DNA of 64,000 nucleotides from Ruminococcus sp. (GCF_019423705.1 NZ_JAHZAX010000007.1:1-64000); one strand, 5' to 3'; shown: positions 1-8,478, counted from the stretch's first letter. Numbers and translations are program-made. Notes: generated by a model from the letters alone, not told the origin.

Positions 1-64
1 AGGACTTGAACCTGCGGCATCTTGGTCCCAAACCAAGCACTCTACCAAACTGAGTTACGCCTCG
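1..64 (-). tRNA. tRNA-Pro (anticodon TGG), 3' end cut off by the window
   Basis: Read on the - strand, the sequence starts at position 64 with the acceptor strand CGAGGCG, then TA, a D-arm, and an anticodon stem CTTGG/CCAAG around the loop TTTGGGA, which places TGG at the anticodon. The T-arm begins (GTTCAAGTCC) and then the window ends, so the 3' acceptor strand is missing. TGG reads proline CCN codons. A consensus promoter lies about 115 bases upstream. Confidence 0.93.
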
Positions 65-186
65 TAGTTGACGTTGCACACGGTGGGGAAATATCTCCAG
101 CCACGGAAAAGATCCAAGCTTTGTGTGCCTTGAGTTTTACGAATGTTTCCGCAAAACGTTTGTCTGCGTCATCAGACAGCTTAATT

Positions 187-215
187 ATTATACAATGCTT
201 TGCTTGGTTTGTCAA
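187..215 (-). promoter_or_regulatory. Consensus sigma-A type promoter for the tRNA-Pro transcript
   Basis: On the - strand: TTGACA (215-210), a 17-base spacer, and TATAAT (192-187), matching both consensus hexamers exactly. It points to the tRNA-Pro and leaves a leader of roughly 115 bases in which I see no second tRNA. Confidence 0.85.
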
Positions 216-399
216 GGGGTATTTTGATGATTTGTAGGGTTGCTGGGGCTGCGGTGTTTTATTTTGAAATAAAATGTGCAGATTGCACAGAAAATTGTGC
301 TTTATTGTTGATCTTAGAGTGCGTTATGAGCCGCATTTACTTTTACCGAGCCTTAGAATAGGTTGTTGCCGATGGCGGCAAGCCCCTGCAAAAAAGGGG

Positions 400-428
400 T
401 TGATTTTTGAGAGCTGATGTGTTATTAT
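400..428 (+). promoter_or_regulatory. Probable promoter of the zinc-ribbon membrane protein gene
   Basis: TTGATT (400-405), 17-base spacer, TATTAT (423-428), about 40 bases before the ATG at 471. A short GC-rich inverted repeat (AGCCCC...GGGGTT, about 381-400) sits just upstream. The rest of 216-400 shows nothing I can name. Confidence 0.5.
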
Positions 429-470
429 ATATTTAATATAGTATTTTTTGTTTTTTGGGAGGATATCATA

Positions 471-1523
471 ATGAAAACTAAAGAATGTCCGTATTGCCAT
501 AAGGAAATTTCCGAGGAAGCAATACTCTGTAAATATTGTCACAATTTGCTTATCGATGAAAACGATACTGTCGCTGATAACGGCGATAATGTTAATGCTG
601 ACAATAACGTGCATATGGAGGACGACGCAGACAGAACTCGTGTGTTCACTAAGCAGGAAGCTGCCGATTATGAGGAAAAGACCCGTGCTTTCTCTGTTCC
701 AAAACAGCCTGTACATAACGACCAGCCTGCCGATAATGCCTACGCTGCCCCTGTTCTCGACGATAACGACCAGTTCGGCGGCGTGAACGATCAGCCCGAT
801 TTCAACGATCAAGGCAATTATAGCTCAGGCAGCTATGACGATTTCAGCGACGATTATGATTATGACGACGATGACGCTGATTATGAGGAAGAGACTGAGG
901 ATGACTCAAAGAAAAAGCTCTTCGCTATCACAGCCGTTATCACAGTCGGCGTGCTGCTCGTTATTATCCTCGCTATTGTGGCAGGTTATAAGATATTCGG
1001 CGGAAGCAATGACGATTCGCTGAACTATTCCAAGAAGAGCAATTCCGTTGCAGCCGTTGACGACAGCAGCAAGAGCGGCGTTTATGTCGATACCCTTGAG
1101 GGAGATGACAGCAGCAAGGCTGATACAACTACTACTGAGCCTAAGGACGAAAGCTCCGATGAAGTTTCTGATACTGAGACAGATACTAATACTGCAACAA
1201 CTACAACTACCACAACGGCTTCATCTACAACTACGACAACTACGACTTCCGCTTCGTCCACAACGTCTTCAACTACCACAACTACAACAGCTAAGTCGGA
1301 AAAGGAAGACACTGAGACGACCACAACGACAGCAGCAGGCGGTGATTCAAGCGACGCTATCGCAGCTATCACAGGTCAGATAAGCGGCACAGTTGAGTCC
1401 TATTCTTACAGAAGCGAGGACGCAGGCTACATTTACTATTATGTATACACAACTGACGGCCACGGTTACAGCGCAGCTTACAACAAGGCTGACGGCTCGG
1501 TAGTTCTTGTTCAGAGCTATTAA
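471..1523 (+). CDS. Zinc-ribbon, single-pass membrane protein with Thr/Ser-rich outer region
   Basis: The 350-residue protein opens with a zinc ribbon (CPYCHKEISEEAILCKYC, residues about 5-22). An Asp/Asn/Glu-rich segment follows, then one membrane helix at about residues 151-171 preceded by KKK, which suggests an inside N-terminus and an outside C-terminus. Next is a long low-complexity Thr/Ser linker (about 220-300) and a small Tyr-rich C-terminal domain of about 50 residues. The start at 471 has a GGAGG site 8 bases upstream, so a longer in-frame start at 417 is unlikely. Zinc-ribbon membrane proteins of this build are common in Clostridia and mostly uncharacterised. Function is unknown. 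The gene stands alone between its own promoter and terminator. Confidence 0.85.
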   Translation: MKTKECPYCHKEISEEAILCKYCHNLLIDENDTVADNGDNVNADNNVHMEDDADRTRVFTKQEAADYEEKTRAFSVPKQPVHNDQPADNAYAAPVLDDNDQFGGVNDQPDFNDQGNYSSGSYDDFSDDYDYDDDDADYEEETEDDSKKKLFAITAVITVGVLLVIILAIVAGYKIFGGSNDDSLNYSKKSNSVAAVDDSSKSGVYVDTLEGDDSSKADTTTTEPKDESSDEVSDTETDTNTATTTTTTTASSTTTTTTTSASSTTSSTTTTTTAKSEKEDTETTTTTAAGGDSSDAIAAITGQISGTVESYSYRSEDAGYIYYYVYTTDGHGYSAAYNKADGSVVLVQSY

Positions 1524-1569
1524 TGCTATTAATATAGCGTTTGGTGACTTTACAATATGATTTTACAAA

Positions 1570-1602
1570 GGGCGACCTGCTTCGGCAGATCGTCCTTTTT
1601 TT
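1570..1602 (+). terminator. Rho-independent terminator of the zinc-ribbon gene
   Basis: An 11-bp stem (GGGCGACCTGC / GCAGATCGTCC, with G-U pairs), a TTCG tetraloop and a run of seven T, about 50 bases after the stop codon. Confidence 0.88.
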
Positions 1603-1698
1603 GCCTGTTTGCGGCAGCTTCGGCGCATTTTACAGAAGCTTTTTCTTGTAAAGTGCGCTTTTTTGCGGCCTGTAAAAGTAAAATTCTTTGCAAACATC

Positions 1699-1764
1699 TT
1701 ACAATGACTTTACTCTCCCACGGTTATTGATTTTACATTGGTGATGTATCATAATAACATCACC
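1699..1764 (+). promoter_or_regulatory. Candidate Pho-regulated promoter of the pst operon
   Basis: TTGATT (1727-1732), 17-base spacer, CATAAT (1750-1755). Just upstream, TTACA (1699) and TTACT (1710) repeat with an 11-base step, as expected for PhoP/PhoB-type direct-repeat boxes. A perfect 8-bp inverted repeat GGTGATGT (1740-1747) / ACATCACC (1757-1764) brackets the -10 region and could be an operator. The segment beginning ATTTTACA resembles one before the Na/Pi cotransporter (about 6621-6642). A second hairpin (ACCACAG/CTGTGGT, 1786-1804) lies in the 5' leader. Assignment to the phosphate response rests on context. Confidence 0.5.
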
Positions 1765-1882
1765 TGAATAAGATTTAAGAAAAAGACCACAGACGGGCTG
1801 TGGTGTAGGGCAGCATAAAGTTGCCGAATTAAGAAGGTGCAATTACATAGCCAAAACGGCTAAAGAAAGAGGTATATTTTAT

Positions 1883-2752
1883 ATGAAAACAAGAACATCA
1901 AAACTGGCAGCTATCTTTATGTCAATGGCACTTGCGGCTTCAATGCTTGCAGGCTGCGGCGGAAGCTCAGATAAGATTACGGTTATTTCCCGTGAGGACG
2001 GTTCGGGCACAAGAGGCGCTTTCATCGAGCTCACAGGTATCGAGGAGAAGGACGCTGACGGAAACAAGACCGATAACACGAAGAAGGACGCACTTATCTG
2101 CAAGTCCACAGACGTTGTGCTCACACAGGTTTCGGGCGATAAGAACGCTATCGGTTACATCTCGTTCGGTTCACTCAACGATACAGTAAAGGCTCTTAAA
2201 GTAGAGGGCGTTGAACCTTCAACAGCAACTATCGAGAGCGGCGATTACAAGATCGTAAGACCTTTCAACATCGCAGTTAAGGACGGCCTTTCAGACGCAG
2301 CACAGGACTTTGAGAACTATATCCTCAGCTCAGAAGGTCAGGACATCATCGAGAAGGCAGGCTACATCAAGATCGACAAGAGCGCAGCAGCTTATGCTTC
2401 AAACAACGCTTCCGGCAAGGTGGTAGTCAGCGGTTCATCTTCTGTAACGCCTGTTATGGAAAAGCTTGCGGAAGCTTATCAGAAGGTAAACACAGGCGTA
2501 ACAGTTGACGTTCAGCAGTCAGACTCTTCAACAGGTATCAAGGACGCTATCAACGGCACATCTGATATCGGTATGGCTTCAAGAGATATCTCCGACGACG
2601 AGCTTTCACAGGGTGTCAAGTCTGTTACTATCGCACAGGACGCTATCGCAGTTATCGTAAACAAGGACAACACAGTTGACGATATCACAATGGACGAGAT
2701 CAAGGCTATCTACACAGGCTCAAAGACAAACTGGTCCGACGAAAGCAAGTAA
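1883..2752 (+). CDS. pstS: Phosphate ABC transporter substrate-binding lipoprotein PstS, circularly permuted
   Basis: This is the extracellular phosphate-binding lipoprotein that feeds PstCAB. Residues 1-25 are a lipoprotein signal ending in LAGC (Cys25). The mature part then begins with what is normally the middle of PstS (ITVISREDGSGTRGAF, 32-47) and runs through the usual C-terminal half to about residue 165. Only after that comes the usual N-terminal half (VVVSGSSSVTPVMEKLAEAY, about 180-199), with STGIKDAINGTSDIGMASR (216-234), and the protein ends at AIYTGSKTNW plus a few residues. All expected pieces are present in swapped order, so at 289 residues it is a permutation and not a truncation. 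It is first in the operon. I have a memory of similar order in other gut Clostridia, not verified here. Confidence 0.9.
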   Translation: MKTRTSKLAAIFMSMALAASMLAGCGGSSDKITVISREDGSGTRGAFIELTGIEEKDADGNKTDNTKKDALICKSTDVVLTQVSGDKNAIGYISFGSLNDTVKALKVEGVEPSTATIESGDYKIVRPFNIAVKDGLSDAAQDFENYILSSEGQDIIEKAGYIKIDKSAAAYASNNASGKVVVSGSSSVTPVMEKLAEAYQKVNTGVTVDVQQSDSSTGIKDAINGTSDIGMASRDISDDELSQGVKSVTIAQDAIAVIVNKDNTVDDITMDEIKAIYTGSKTNWSDESK

Positions 2753-2785
2753 ATTTGCTCGCAAATAATAATTTTCCACAATAAG

Positions 2786-2812
2786 TAGGGGCGAACAGCG
2801 TTCGCCCGTTTT
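2786..2812 (+). repeat. Short dispersed palindrome between pstS and pstC
   Basis: GGGCGAAC-AGC-GTTCGCCC followed by GTTTT. The same TAGGGGCGAAC...GTTCGCCC unit recurs at about 6240, 9192, 29054, 42118 and 61406 and, in variant form, at 12012. Lying between pstS and pstC, the hairpin could lower pstCAB transcript levels relative to pstS; that is inference. Confidence 0.75.
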
Positions 2813-2877
2813 GATACGTTTTGTATACGTTATCAAAATGCTAAAACGAAAGAAAACACGCTGAGGTGATAAATACG

Positions 2878-3801
2878 TTGACGGAAAATACGGCGATCGC
2901 CGAGACAAATTCAACTTCAAAAAAGCACCACATCAACAGAAAAGCAAGGGTTCTTGAAAAAGGAATGAAAGGGCTCTTCTTCCTCTGCGCCTGCGTATCC
3001 GTAGCGGCGGTAGTGGTCATATGTATATTTATGTTCGCAAAGGGCTGCCCCGCTATCGCAAAGATAGGCGTTGGCGAGTTCCTCTTCGGCTCAGACTGGA
3101 GCCCGAGAAACGTTCCTGCTTCATACGGCATTTTCCCGATGATAGTAGGCTCTCTTTACTGCACTGCCGGTGCAATGGTCATCGGTGTGCCCATAGGACT
3201 TCTCACGGCTATCTATATGGCTAAGTTCTGTCCGAAAAAGCTTTTCAAATGGCTTATGCCGCCTATCAATCTGCTGGCAGGTATCCCGTCTATCGTATAC
3301 GGCTTCTTCGGAATGGTAGTTGTCGTGCCCCTCATCAGAAACATTTTCGGCGGAACAGGCAACAGCGTTTTGACTGTATCTATCATTCTTGGGATTATGA
3401 TACTTCCGACTATCGTTGGAATGAGCGTTAGCGCACTTCAGGCCGTTCCCGACAGCTATTACGAGGGCGCAGTCGCTCTTGGTGCGACACACGAGAGAGC
3501 AGTTGCAACAGTAGTTTTCCCAGCCGCTAGATCCGGCGTGCTGGCAAGCGTTATCCTCGCTGTGGGCAGAGCTATCGGCGAGACGATGGCTGTAATTATG
3601 ATCGCAGGCAACTCGACCATTATCCCACATTCGCTCCTTGACAGCGTTAGAACGCTTACAGGCAATATCGTAATTGAAATGAGCTACGCAGAGGGACTTC
3701 ACTATGACGCACTTATCGCAACAGGCGTTGTGCTCTTCGTATTCATTCTGCTCCTCAACCTCTGCTTCAATCTTATCTCAAACAGAAAGGACAAGGGGTG
3801 A
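2878..3801 (+). CDS. pstC: Phosphate ABC transporter permease PstC
   Basis: This is an inner membrane permease of the high-affinity phosphate importer, paired with PstA. It has a short charged cytoplasmic N-terminus, a first membrane helix, and the BPD_transp_1 core of five further helices. The coupling loop that contacts PstB is visible around ALGATHERAVATVVFPAARSG, and the PstC-type AGIPSIVYGFFGM segment is present. I place the start at the TTG at 2878, which has GAGGTG 9 bases upstream; a GTG at 2866 would add four residues but lies within that ribosome site. Length of about 307 residues is normal. It is separated from pstA by 6 bases. Confidence 0.95.
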   Translation: MTENTAIAETNSTSKKHHINRKARVLEKGMKGLFFLCACVSVAAVVVICIFMFAKGCPAIAKIGVGEFLFGSDWSPRNVPASYGIFPMIVGSLYCTAGAMVIGVPIGLLTAIYMAKFCPKKLFKWLMPPINLLAGIPSIVYGFFGMVVVVPLIRNIFGGTGNSVLTVSIILGIMILPTIVGMSVSALQAVPDSYYEGAVALGATHERAVATVVFPAARSGVLASVILAVGRAIGETMAVIMIAGNSTIIPHSLLDSVRTLTGNIVIEMSYAEGLHYDALIATGVVLFVFILLLNLCFNLISNRKDKG

Positions 3802-3807
3802 TACATA

Positions 3808-4653
3808 ATGTCAGACAGAATGAAAACCTATAAGACCCACCCGCTTTCCCTTGTGTTCAATATCCTCACAAAGATCGCTGTGGCGCTGACTATCGGCATT
3901 TTCATCTTGATAGTAGGCTATGTTGTGATAAAGGGCGTGCCTTATCTCAAACCTTCGCTTTTCGCTAAAGAATACACCACGGAGAACGTTTCAATGCTCC
4001 CTGCGATAATCAATACCTTTGAAATGCTCCTTGTTTCCCTTGCTATCGCTGCACCTCTCGGCATATTCTGCGCAATATATCTTGTTGAGTATGCTAAAAA
4101 GGGCAACAAATTCGTTAGGATAATAAGACTTACGACAGAGACCCTTTCGGGTATCCCTTCTATCGTATACGGACTTTTCGGCAATATGTTCTTTGTGCTG
4201 GCGCTCAACTGGAAGCTTTCAATGCTTTCGGGTGCGTGCACGCTGGCGATAATGGTTCTGCCGCTCATAATCCGTTCGACGGAAGAGGCGCTCAAGTCTG
4301 TTGACGACAGCTTCCGTGAGGGCAGCTACGGCCTTGGCGCAGGAAAGCTCAGAACTATCTTCGTTATCGTTCTGCCTCCTGCAATAAGCGGTATCCTCTC
4401 GGGCGTTATCCTTGCAATGGGACGTATCTTCGGCGAGACCGCCGCACTTATCTACACCGCAGGAACTATTGCAAAGTATGCAGGCCTTACCGATTCGGGA
4501 CGCACACTTTCTGTACATATGTATTCGCTTTCAAACGAGGGACTTTATATGAATGAAGCAAGCGCAACGGCAGTCGTACTGCTGGCGGTGGTGCTGCTTC
4601 TTAACGGACTGGCTTCTCTTGTTGCTAAAAAGCTTTCCAAAGGAGGAAACTGA
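3808..4653 (+). CDS. pstA: Phosphate ABC transporter permease PstA
   Basis: Second membrane permease of the Pst phosphate importer. The 281-residue protein has about six membrane helices, a family signature at LSGIPSIVYGLFGNMFFV, and the EAA-type coupling loop GSYGLGAGKLRTIFVIVLPP that docks on PstB. The ATG at 3808 follows an AGGGGTGA ribosome site, and pstB starts three bases after the stop, so translation is probably coupled. Length and topology are normal. Confidence 0.95.
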   Translation: MSDRMKTYKTHPLSLVFNILTKIAVALTIGIFILIVGYVVIKGVPYLKPSLFAKEYTTENVSMLPAIINTFEMLLVSLAIAAPLGIFCAIYLVEYAKKGNKFVRIIRLTTETLSGIPSIVYGLFGNMFFVLALNWKLSMLSGACTLAIMVLPLIIRSTEEALKSVDDSFREGSYGLGAGKLRTIFVIVLPPAISGILSGVILAMGRIFGETAALIYTAGTIAKYAGLTDSGRTLSVHMYSLSNEGLYMNEASATAVVLLAVVLLLNGLASLVAKKLSKGGN

Positions 4654-4656
4654 TAA

Positions 4657-5430
4657 ATGAGCACTCAGACTCAGACAAATCAGCCAAAATTGCAGGTCAA
4701 AAACTGCGACCTGTTTTACGGCGATTTTCAAGCGCTGAAAAATATAAACCTTGAGATACAGGAAAAGGAGATAACCGCATTTATCGGCCCGTCGGGCTGC
4801 GGAAAATCCACCCTGCTCAAGTCATTAAACAGAATGAACGATCTTGTGGAGGGCTGCAAGATAACAGGCGAATTTACACTTGACGGCGAAAATATCTACA
4901 AGGATATGGAGATAACAGAGCTTAGAAAGCGTGTGGGAATGGTTTTCCAAAAGCCTAACCTTTTCCCGATGTCCATATATGACAACATCGCATACGGCCC
5001 GAGAACACACGGCATAAAGAAAAAGGCGGAGCTTGACGAGATCGTGGAGACCACTCTCAGACAGGCCTCCGTTTGGGACGAGACAAAGGACAGACTAAAA
5101 AAATCCGCCCTTGGAATGTCCGGCGGTCAGCAGCAGAGAATTTGTATCGCAAGAGCTTTGGCTGTAAAGCCCGAGGTGCTGCTTATGGACGAGCCGACGT
5201 CCGCTCTTGACCCTATCTCCACTATCAAGATCGAGGAGCTTGCAACGGAGCTTAAAAAGGATTACACTATCATTATCGTAACACACAATATGCAGCAGGC
5301 GACCCGTATATCTGACAAGACGGCGTTTTTCCTCCACGGAGAGATAGTTGAGTTCGACAAGACCCAGCGTATATTCTCTAATCCTAAGGAACAGAAAACG
5401 CTTGAATATATCACAGGACGTTTTGGTTAA
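4657..5430 (+). CDS. pstB: Phosphate ABC transporter ATP-binding protein PstB
   Basis: Cytoplasmic ATPase that drives PstCA. Its 257 residues show Walker A (GPSGCGKSTLL, about residues 42-52), the Q-loop in GMVFQKPNLFPMSIYDNIAYG, the signature MSGGQQQR, Walker B LLMDEPTSALDP and the switch His in IIVTHNMQQA. The DNIAYG and YITGRFG segments are typical of PstB and separate it from other ABC ATPases. A strong AGGAGG site precedes ATG 4657. Confidence 0.97.
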   Translation: MSTQTQTNQPKLQVKNCDLFYGDFQALKNINLEIQEKEITAFIGPSGCGKSTLLKSLNRMNDLVEGCKITGEFTLDGENIYKDMEITELRKRVGMVFQKPNLFPMSIYDNIAYGPRTHGIKKKAELDEIVETTLRQASVWDETKDRLKKSALGMSGGQQQRICIARALAVKPEVLLMDEPTSALDPISTIKIEELATELKKDYTIIIVTHNMQQATRISDKTAFFLHGEIVEFDKTQRIFSNPKEQKTLEYITGRFG

Positions 5431-5474
5431 TGGGATATTTGTGGATAAAGTAGGGAAAGGAATGGGTCTTAAAA

Positions 5475-6134
5475 ATGCGTGCTAGTTTTGACAACAAGCT
5501 TAATGAACTCAACAGAAAGCTGCTGGATATGGCGGCAATGGTGGAACAGATAATCGCAATGTCGATAAAATCACTTGAGAAGCAGGACGAAAAGCTTGCA
5601 AAGGAGACGGTGGGATTTGATGAGAAGATCAACGAAGCCGAGCGTGAGGTGGAGCGTATCTGCCTTAACCTGCTTTTGCAGTATCAGCCTGTTTTTGCCG
5701 ATGATCTGAGAAGAGTTTCGGCGGCGCTGAAGATGATAACTGATATGGAGCGTGTGGGCGATCAGGCTGCGGATATCGCAGAGCTGAACATTATGCTCAT
5801 AAAGAAAAAGCAGCGCTGGGAGCTTTCGGACATAAGCGAAATGGCAAGAGCTGCCACAACAATGGTGACGGAAGCCATCGACGCTTATGTAAACAATGAT
5901 GAAGAGCTTGCGAAAGCTGTCATAAAGTCTGACGACAAGATCGACGAGCTGTTTGTAAAGACAAAGGATAAGATAATAAACGAGATCGCAGCCGACAAGG
6001 CAAACGGCGAAAAGGCTATCGACACACTTATGGTGGCAAAATACTTCGAGCGTATCGGCGACCACGCTGTAAACATTGCAGAATGGGTGGTATTCTCCAT
6101 TACAGGCGTTCATAAGACAGAACGGATAATGTAA
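5475..6134 (+). CDS. phoU: Phosphate signalling regulator PhoU
   Basis: PhoU is a peripheral metal-binding helical protein that links Pst transport activity to the PhoR sensor and restrains uptake. The 219-residue protein has two copies of the three-helix PhoU domain, with motifs ITDMERVGDQAADIAE (first half) and YFERIGDHAVNIAE (second half) that hold the metal ligands. It is the last gene of the pst operon in its usual place, 44 bases after pstB. Confidence 0.95.
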   Translation: MRASFDNKLNELNRKLLDMAAMVEQIIAMSIKSLEKQDEKLAKETVGFDEKINEAEREVERICLNLLLQYQPVFADDLRRVSAALKMITDMERVGDQAADIAELNIMLIKKKQRWELSDISEMARAATTMVTEAIDAYVNNDEELAKAVIKSDDKIDELFVKTKDKIINEIAADKANGEKAIDTLMVAKYFERIGDHAVNIAEWVVFSITGVHKTERIM

Positions 6135-6214
6135 TATACAGTAAGATACAGCAAAAGAACAAAAAACTTTTCAATGTAAATATTTGATGAAAAACGGTGT
6201 TATACGTCGTTTCA

Positions 6215-6370
6215 GGCTGTCGAAAAACGCCCAAATAACGGGCGAACGATGTTCGCCCCTACATATAAACAGCGTATTTACGCCATTTGTATGGGACGGC
6301 GAAATTTATCTGTTCAACGTTGTTCGCAGATAAATTGACGTCCCACTTGTTTGAACCTTATTCGACAAGC
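6215..6370. repeat. MITE-like repeat, family 1, copy A
   Basis: Bounded by imperfect inverted ends GGCTGTCGAAAAA (6215-6227) and TTATTCGACAAGC (6358-6370). It contains the GGGCGAAC...GTTCGCCC palindrome (6240-6258), then CCCCTACATATAAACAGCG, and a second inner hairpin ending in ACGTCCCACTTGTTT. Related copies lie at about 12011-12141 and 61381-61536. No open frame is inside, so it would depend on an external transposase. Confidence 0.7.
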
Positions 6371-6401
6371 TAAAACGGCGTTCAACGTCGTTTTTTAGGC
6401 T

Positions 6402-6578
6402 AAGGCACCACCGCACAAGGCACGCCTAGCGGCTTTGCACGCAATCTGCTTGCAGATTTTCCGCCATATCGCACAGAAATTTCTTGACATACGACAGTAT
6501 GCCTGCAAAATTTCTATACGATCTGACGAAAAATCTGACTGCGCATCTTACGCACAATCCTTGTGTGGTGGTGCCTAA
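6402..6578. repeat. Second MITE-like element with 18-bp inverted ends
   Basis: AGGCACCACCGCACAAGG near 6403-6420 is matched by its near-perfect reverse complement CCTTGTGTGGTGGTGCCT at 6559-6576. The 177-bp element contains further nested inverted repeats and no convincing gene. An in-frame upstream extension of the Na/Pi cotransporter frame passes through it but is not real coding sequence. Confidence 0.7.
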
Positions 6579-6613
6579 AAAAAGAGATTTTACTCAGATT
6601 TTACTCTGCCTGA

Positions 6614-6656
6614 TTTGTTATTTTACAATTGTGTTGTATAATGTTCATTGTAAAGT
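6614..6656 (+). promoter_or_regulatory. Probable promoter and Pho-box-like region of the Na/Pi cotransporter
   Basis: TTTGTT (6614-6619), 17-base spacer, TATAAT (6637-6642). The region holds a wide inverted repeat, TTACAAT near 6623 against ATTGTAA near 6647. The block starting ATTTTACA and running to the -10 resembles the pstS promoter, which suggests shared control. Confidence 0.55.
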
Positions 6657-6696
6657 ATGTAACATTAGTGTAAAATGGTATTTAGGAGCAAATGGT

Positions 6697-8478
6697 ATGA
6701 GTATTTTTAACGTGTTGACTCTTATCGGCGGCCTTGCGATGTTCCTTTACGGAATGAACGTAATGGGCGGCGGTCTTGAAAAGCTTGCAGGCGGCAAGCT
6801 TGAGAAGATTTTTGAAAAACTGACCTCGAACCCGCTCAAAGCGGTGCTGCTTGGTCTTTCTGTGACGGCTGTTATACAGTCGTCCTCAGCCACAACGGTA
6901 ATGCTGGTGGGCTTTGTTAATGCAGGCATTATGAAGCTTCATTCAGCTATCGGCGTTATAATGGGCGCAAATATCGGCACAACGGTGACGGCTTGGCTGC
7001 TTTCTCTTTCGGGATTGGACGGCGACAGCTTTTTGATACAGATGTTAAAGCCGACCGCATTTTCGCCTGTCCTTGCAATAGTCGGCGTGGCGATACTTAC
7101 ATTCTCAAAGAGCGACAGAAAAAAAGACGTTGCGACTATCCTTATAGGCTTTGCTGTGCTTATGTTCGGAATGAACACGATGAGCGGAGCTGTTGAGCCG
7201 CTAAAGGACGTGCCTGAGTTTGCTGAGATACTTCTTTGGTTCAAAAATCCTATCCTGGGCGTGCTTGCCGGTGCGCTTCTTACGGCGATAATCCAGTCGT
7301 CGTCTGCTTCGGTGGGAATCTTGCAGGCGCTTTCGGCAACAGGCGCAATAACATTCGGTTCGGCGCTGCCAATTATTTTCGGACAGAATATCGGTACTTG
7401 CGTGACTGCGCTGCTTTCATCTATCGGCACAAGCAAGAACGCAAAGAGAGTTGCGGTGGCCCACCTTTATTTCAACATCATCGGAACGGTCCTTTTCCTT
7501 ACGATATTCTACATCGCAAATGCTCTTATCGGCTTTTCGTTCATTGACGGAGTTGTGGGGGCAAAGGAGATAGCAATTGTCCATACGATATTCAACCTTT
7601 CAACGACTATCGTGCTGCTGCCTTTCATAAAGGTGCTGGAAAAGCTTGCTTACCTCACTATCAAAGACGGCGAGGGCGAGGGACAGAACAACGATATGGA
7701 AGCTCAGTTCAGACTGCTTGACGACAGATTTTTGCAGTCGCCAACATTCGCAGTTGAAAAGTGCAGAGAGCTTACCTATAAAATGGGCGAGATCGCAAAG
7801 GAAAGTATTAATATGTCCATAGATATCGCAACGGGCAAGTTCGATCAGGCAAAGGCGGATCAGATCAAGGCAAACGAATCTGCTGTGGATATGTATGAGG
7901 ATAAGCTTGGAACATATCTTGTGAAGCTTTCAAGCCAAAATATGTCGGTGAGGGATTCGCAGTCAGTTTCAACGCTTCTTCACGTTATCGGCGATTTCGA
8001 GAGGATATCAGACCACGCAATGAACATTGTTTCCGTTGCGGAGGAAAAGCACAGCAAGAACGTTGAGTTCTCGGCTCAGGCGACAGAGGAGATAACTGTT
8101 ATCTGCAACGCCGTCAAGGAGATACTTGACACGGCACTTGAAGCCTTTGAAAAGCACGATCTTGACACAGCTTCAAGAGTTGAACCGCTGGAAGAGGTCG
8201 TTGACAGACTGAGGACAAGGCTAAAGAACCGCCACGTCAGAAGGCTCCAGTCAGGTGAATGCACGATCGAAATGGGCTTTATCTTCTCAGACCTTTTGAC
8301 AAATCTTGAAAGAGTTTCAGACCATTGCTCAAATATAGCGGTATGTCTTATACAGGCGGACGATGAAAGCTTTGACACCCACGAGTATGTTAAAATGCTC
8401 AAAAATTCGGGCGAGGGCTTTGACGGACAGGTGAAGAGATACTGCGAAAAATATGCTCTGCCTGCAAAAGAACTTTAG
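6697..8478 (+). CDS. Na/Pi cotransporter family protein with C-terminal PhoU-like domain
   Basis: Low-affinity sodium-dependent phosphate transporter. The 593-residue protein has two inverted Na_Pi_cotrans repeats with the family motif QSSSATT (about residue 50) and QSSSASVGILQALS in the second half, GANIGTT and GQNIGTC turns, and about eight to nine membrane helices up to about residue 315. A cytoplasmic PhoU-like helical domain follows (FERISDHAMNIVS, NLERVSDHCSNIAV). ATG 6697 has TAGGAG 8 bases upstream; starting at 6484 would put the N-terminus inside a repeat element. It lies between phoU and the two-component genes, in keeping with a phosphate regulon. Confidence 0.93.
   Translation: MSIFNVLTLIGGLAMFLYGMNVMGGGLEKLAGGKLEKIFEKLTSNPLKAVLLGLSVTAVIQSSSATTVMLVGFVNAGIMKLHSAIGVIMGANIGTTVTAWLLSLSGLDGDSFLIQMLKPTAFSPVLAIVGVAILTFSKSDRKKDVATILIGFAVLMFGMNTMSGAVEPLKDVPEFAEILLWFKNPILGVLAGALLTAIIQSSSASVGILQALSATGAITFGSALPIIFGQNIGTCVTALLSSIGTSKNAKRVAVAHLYFNIIGTVLFLTIFYIANALIGFSFIDGVVGAKEIAIVHTIFNLSTTIVLLPFIKVLEKLAYLTIKDGEGEGQNNDMEAQFRLLDDRFLQSPTFAVEKCRELTYKMGEIAKESINMSIDIATGKFDQAKADQIKANESAVDMYEDKLGTYLVKLSSQNMSVRDSQSVSTLLHVIGDFERISDHAMNIVSVAEEKHSKNVEFSAQATEEITVICNAVKEILDTALEAFEKHDLDTASRVEPLEEVVDRLRTRLKNRHVRRLQSGECTIEMGFIFSDLLTNLERVSDHCSNIAVCLIQADDESFDTHEYVKMLKNSGEGFDGQVKRYCEKYALPAKEL

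Noticed and set aside
22..237. Open frame of 71 codons over the left edge
   Set aside because: It lies across the tRNA-Pro and its promoter on the opposite strand and has no ribosome site.
1082..1372. Val-rich open frame on the - strand
   Set aside because: It is the mirror of the Thr/Ser linker codons of the zinc-ribbon protein.
6484..6696. N-terminal extension of the Na/Pi cotransporter frame
   Set aside because: It runs through a MITE-like element and the promoter; ATG 6697 has a good ribosome site and matches the family start.
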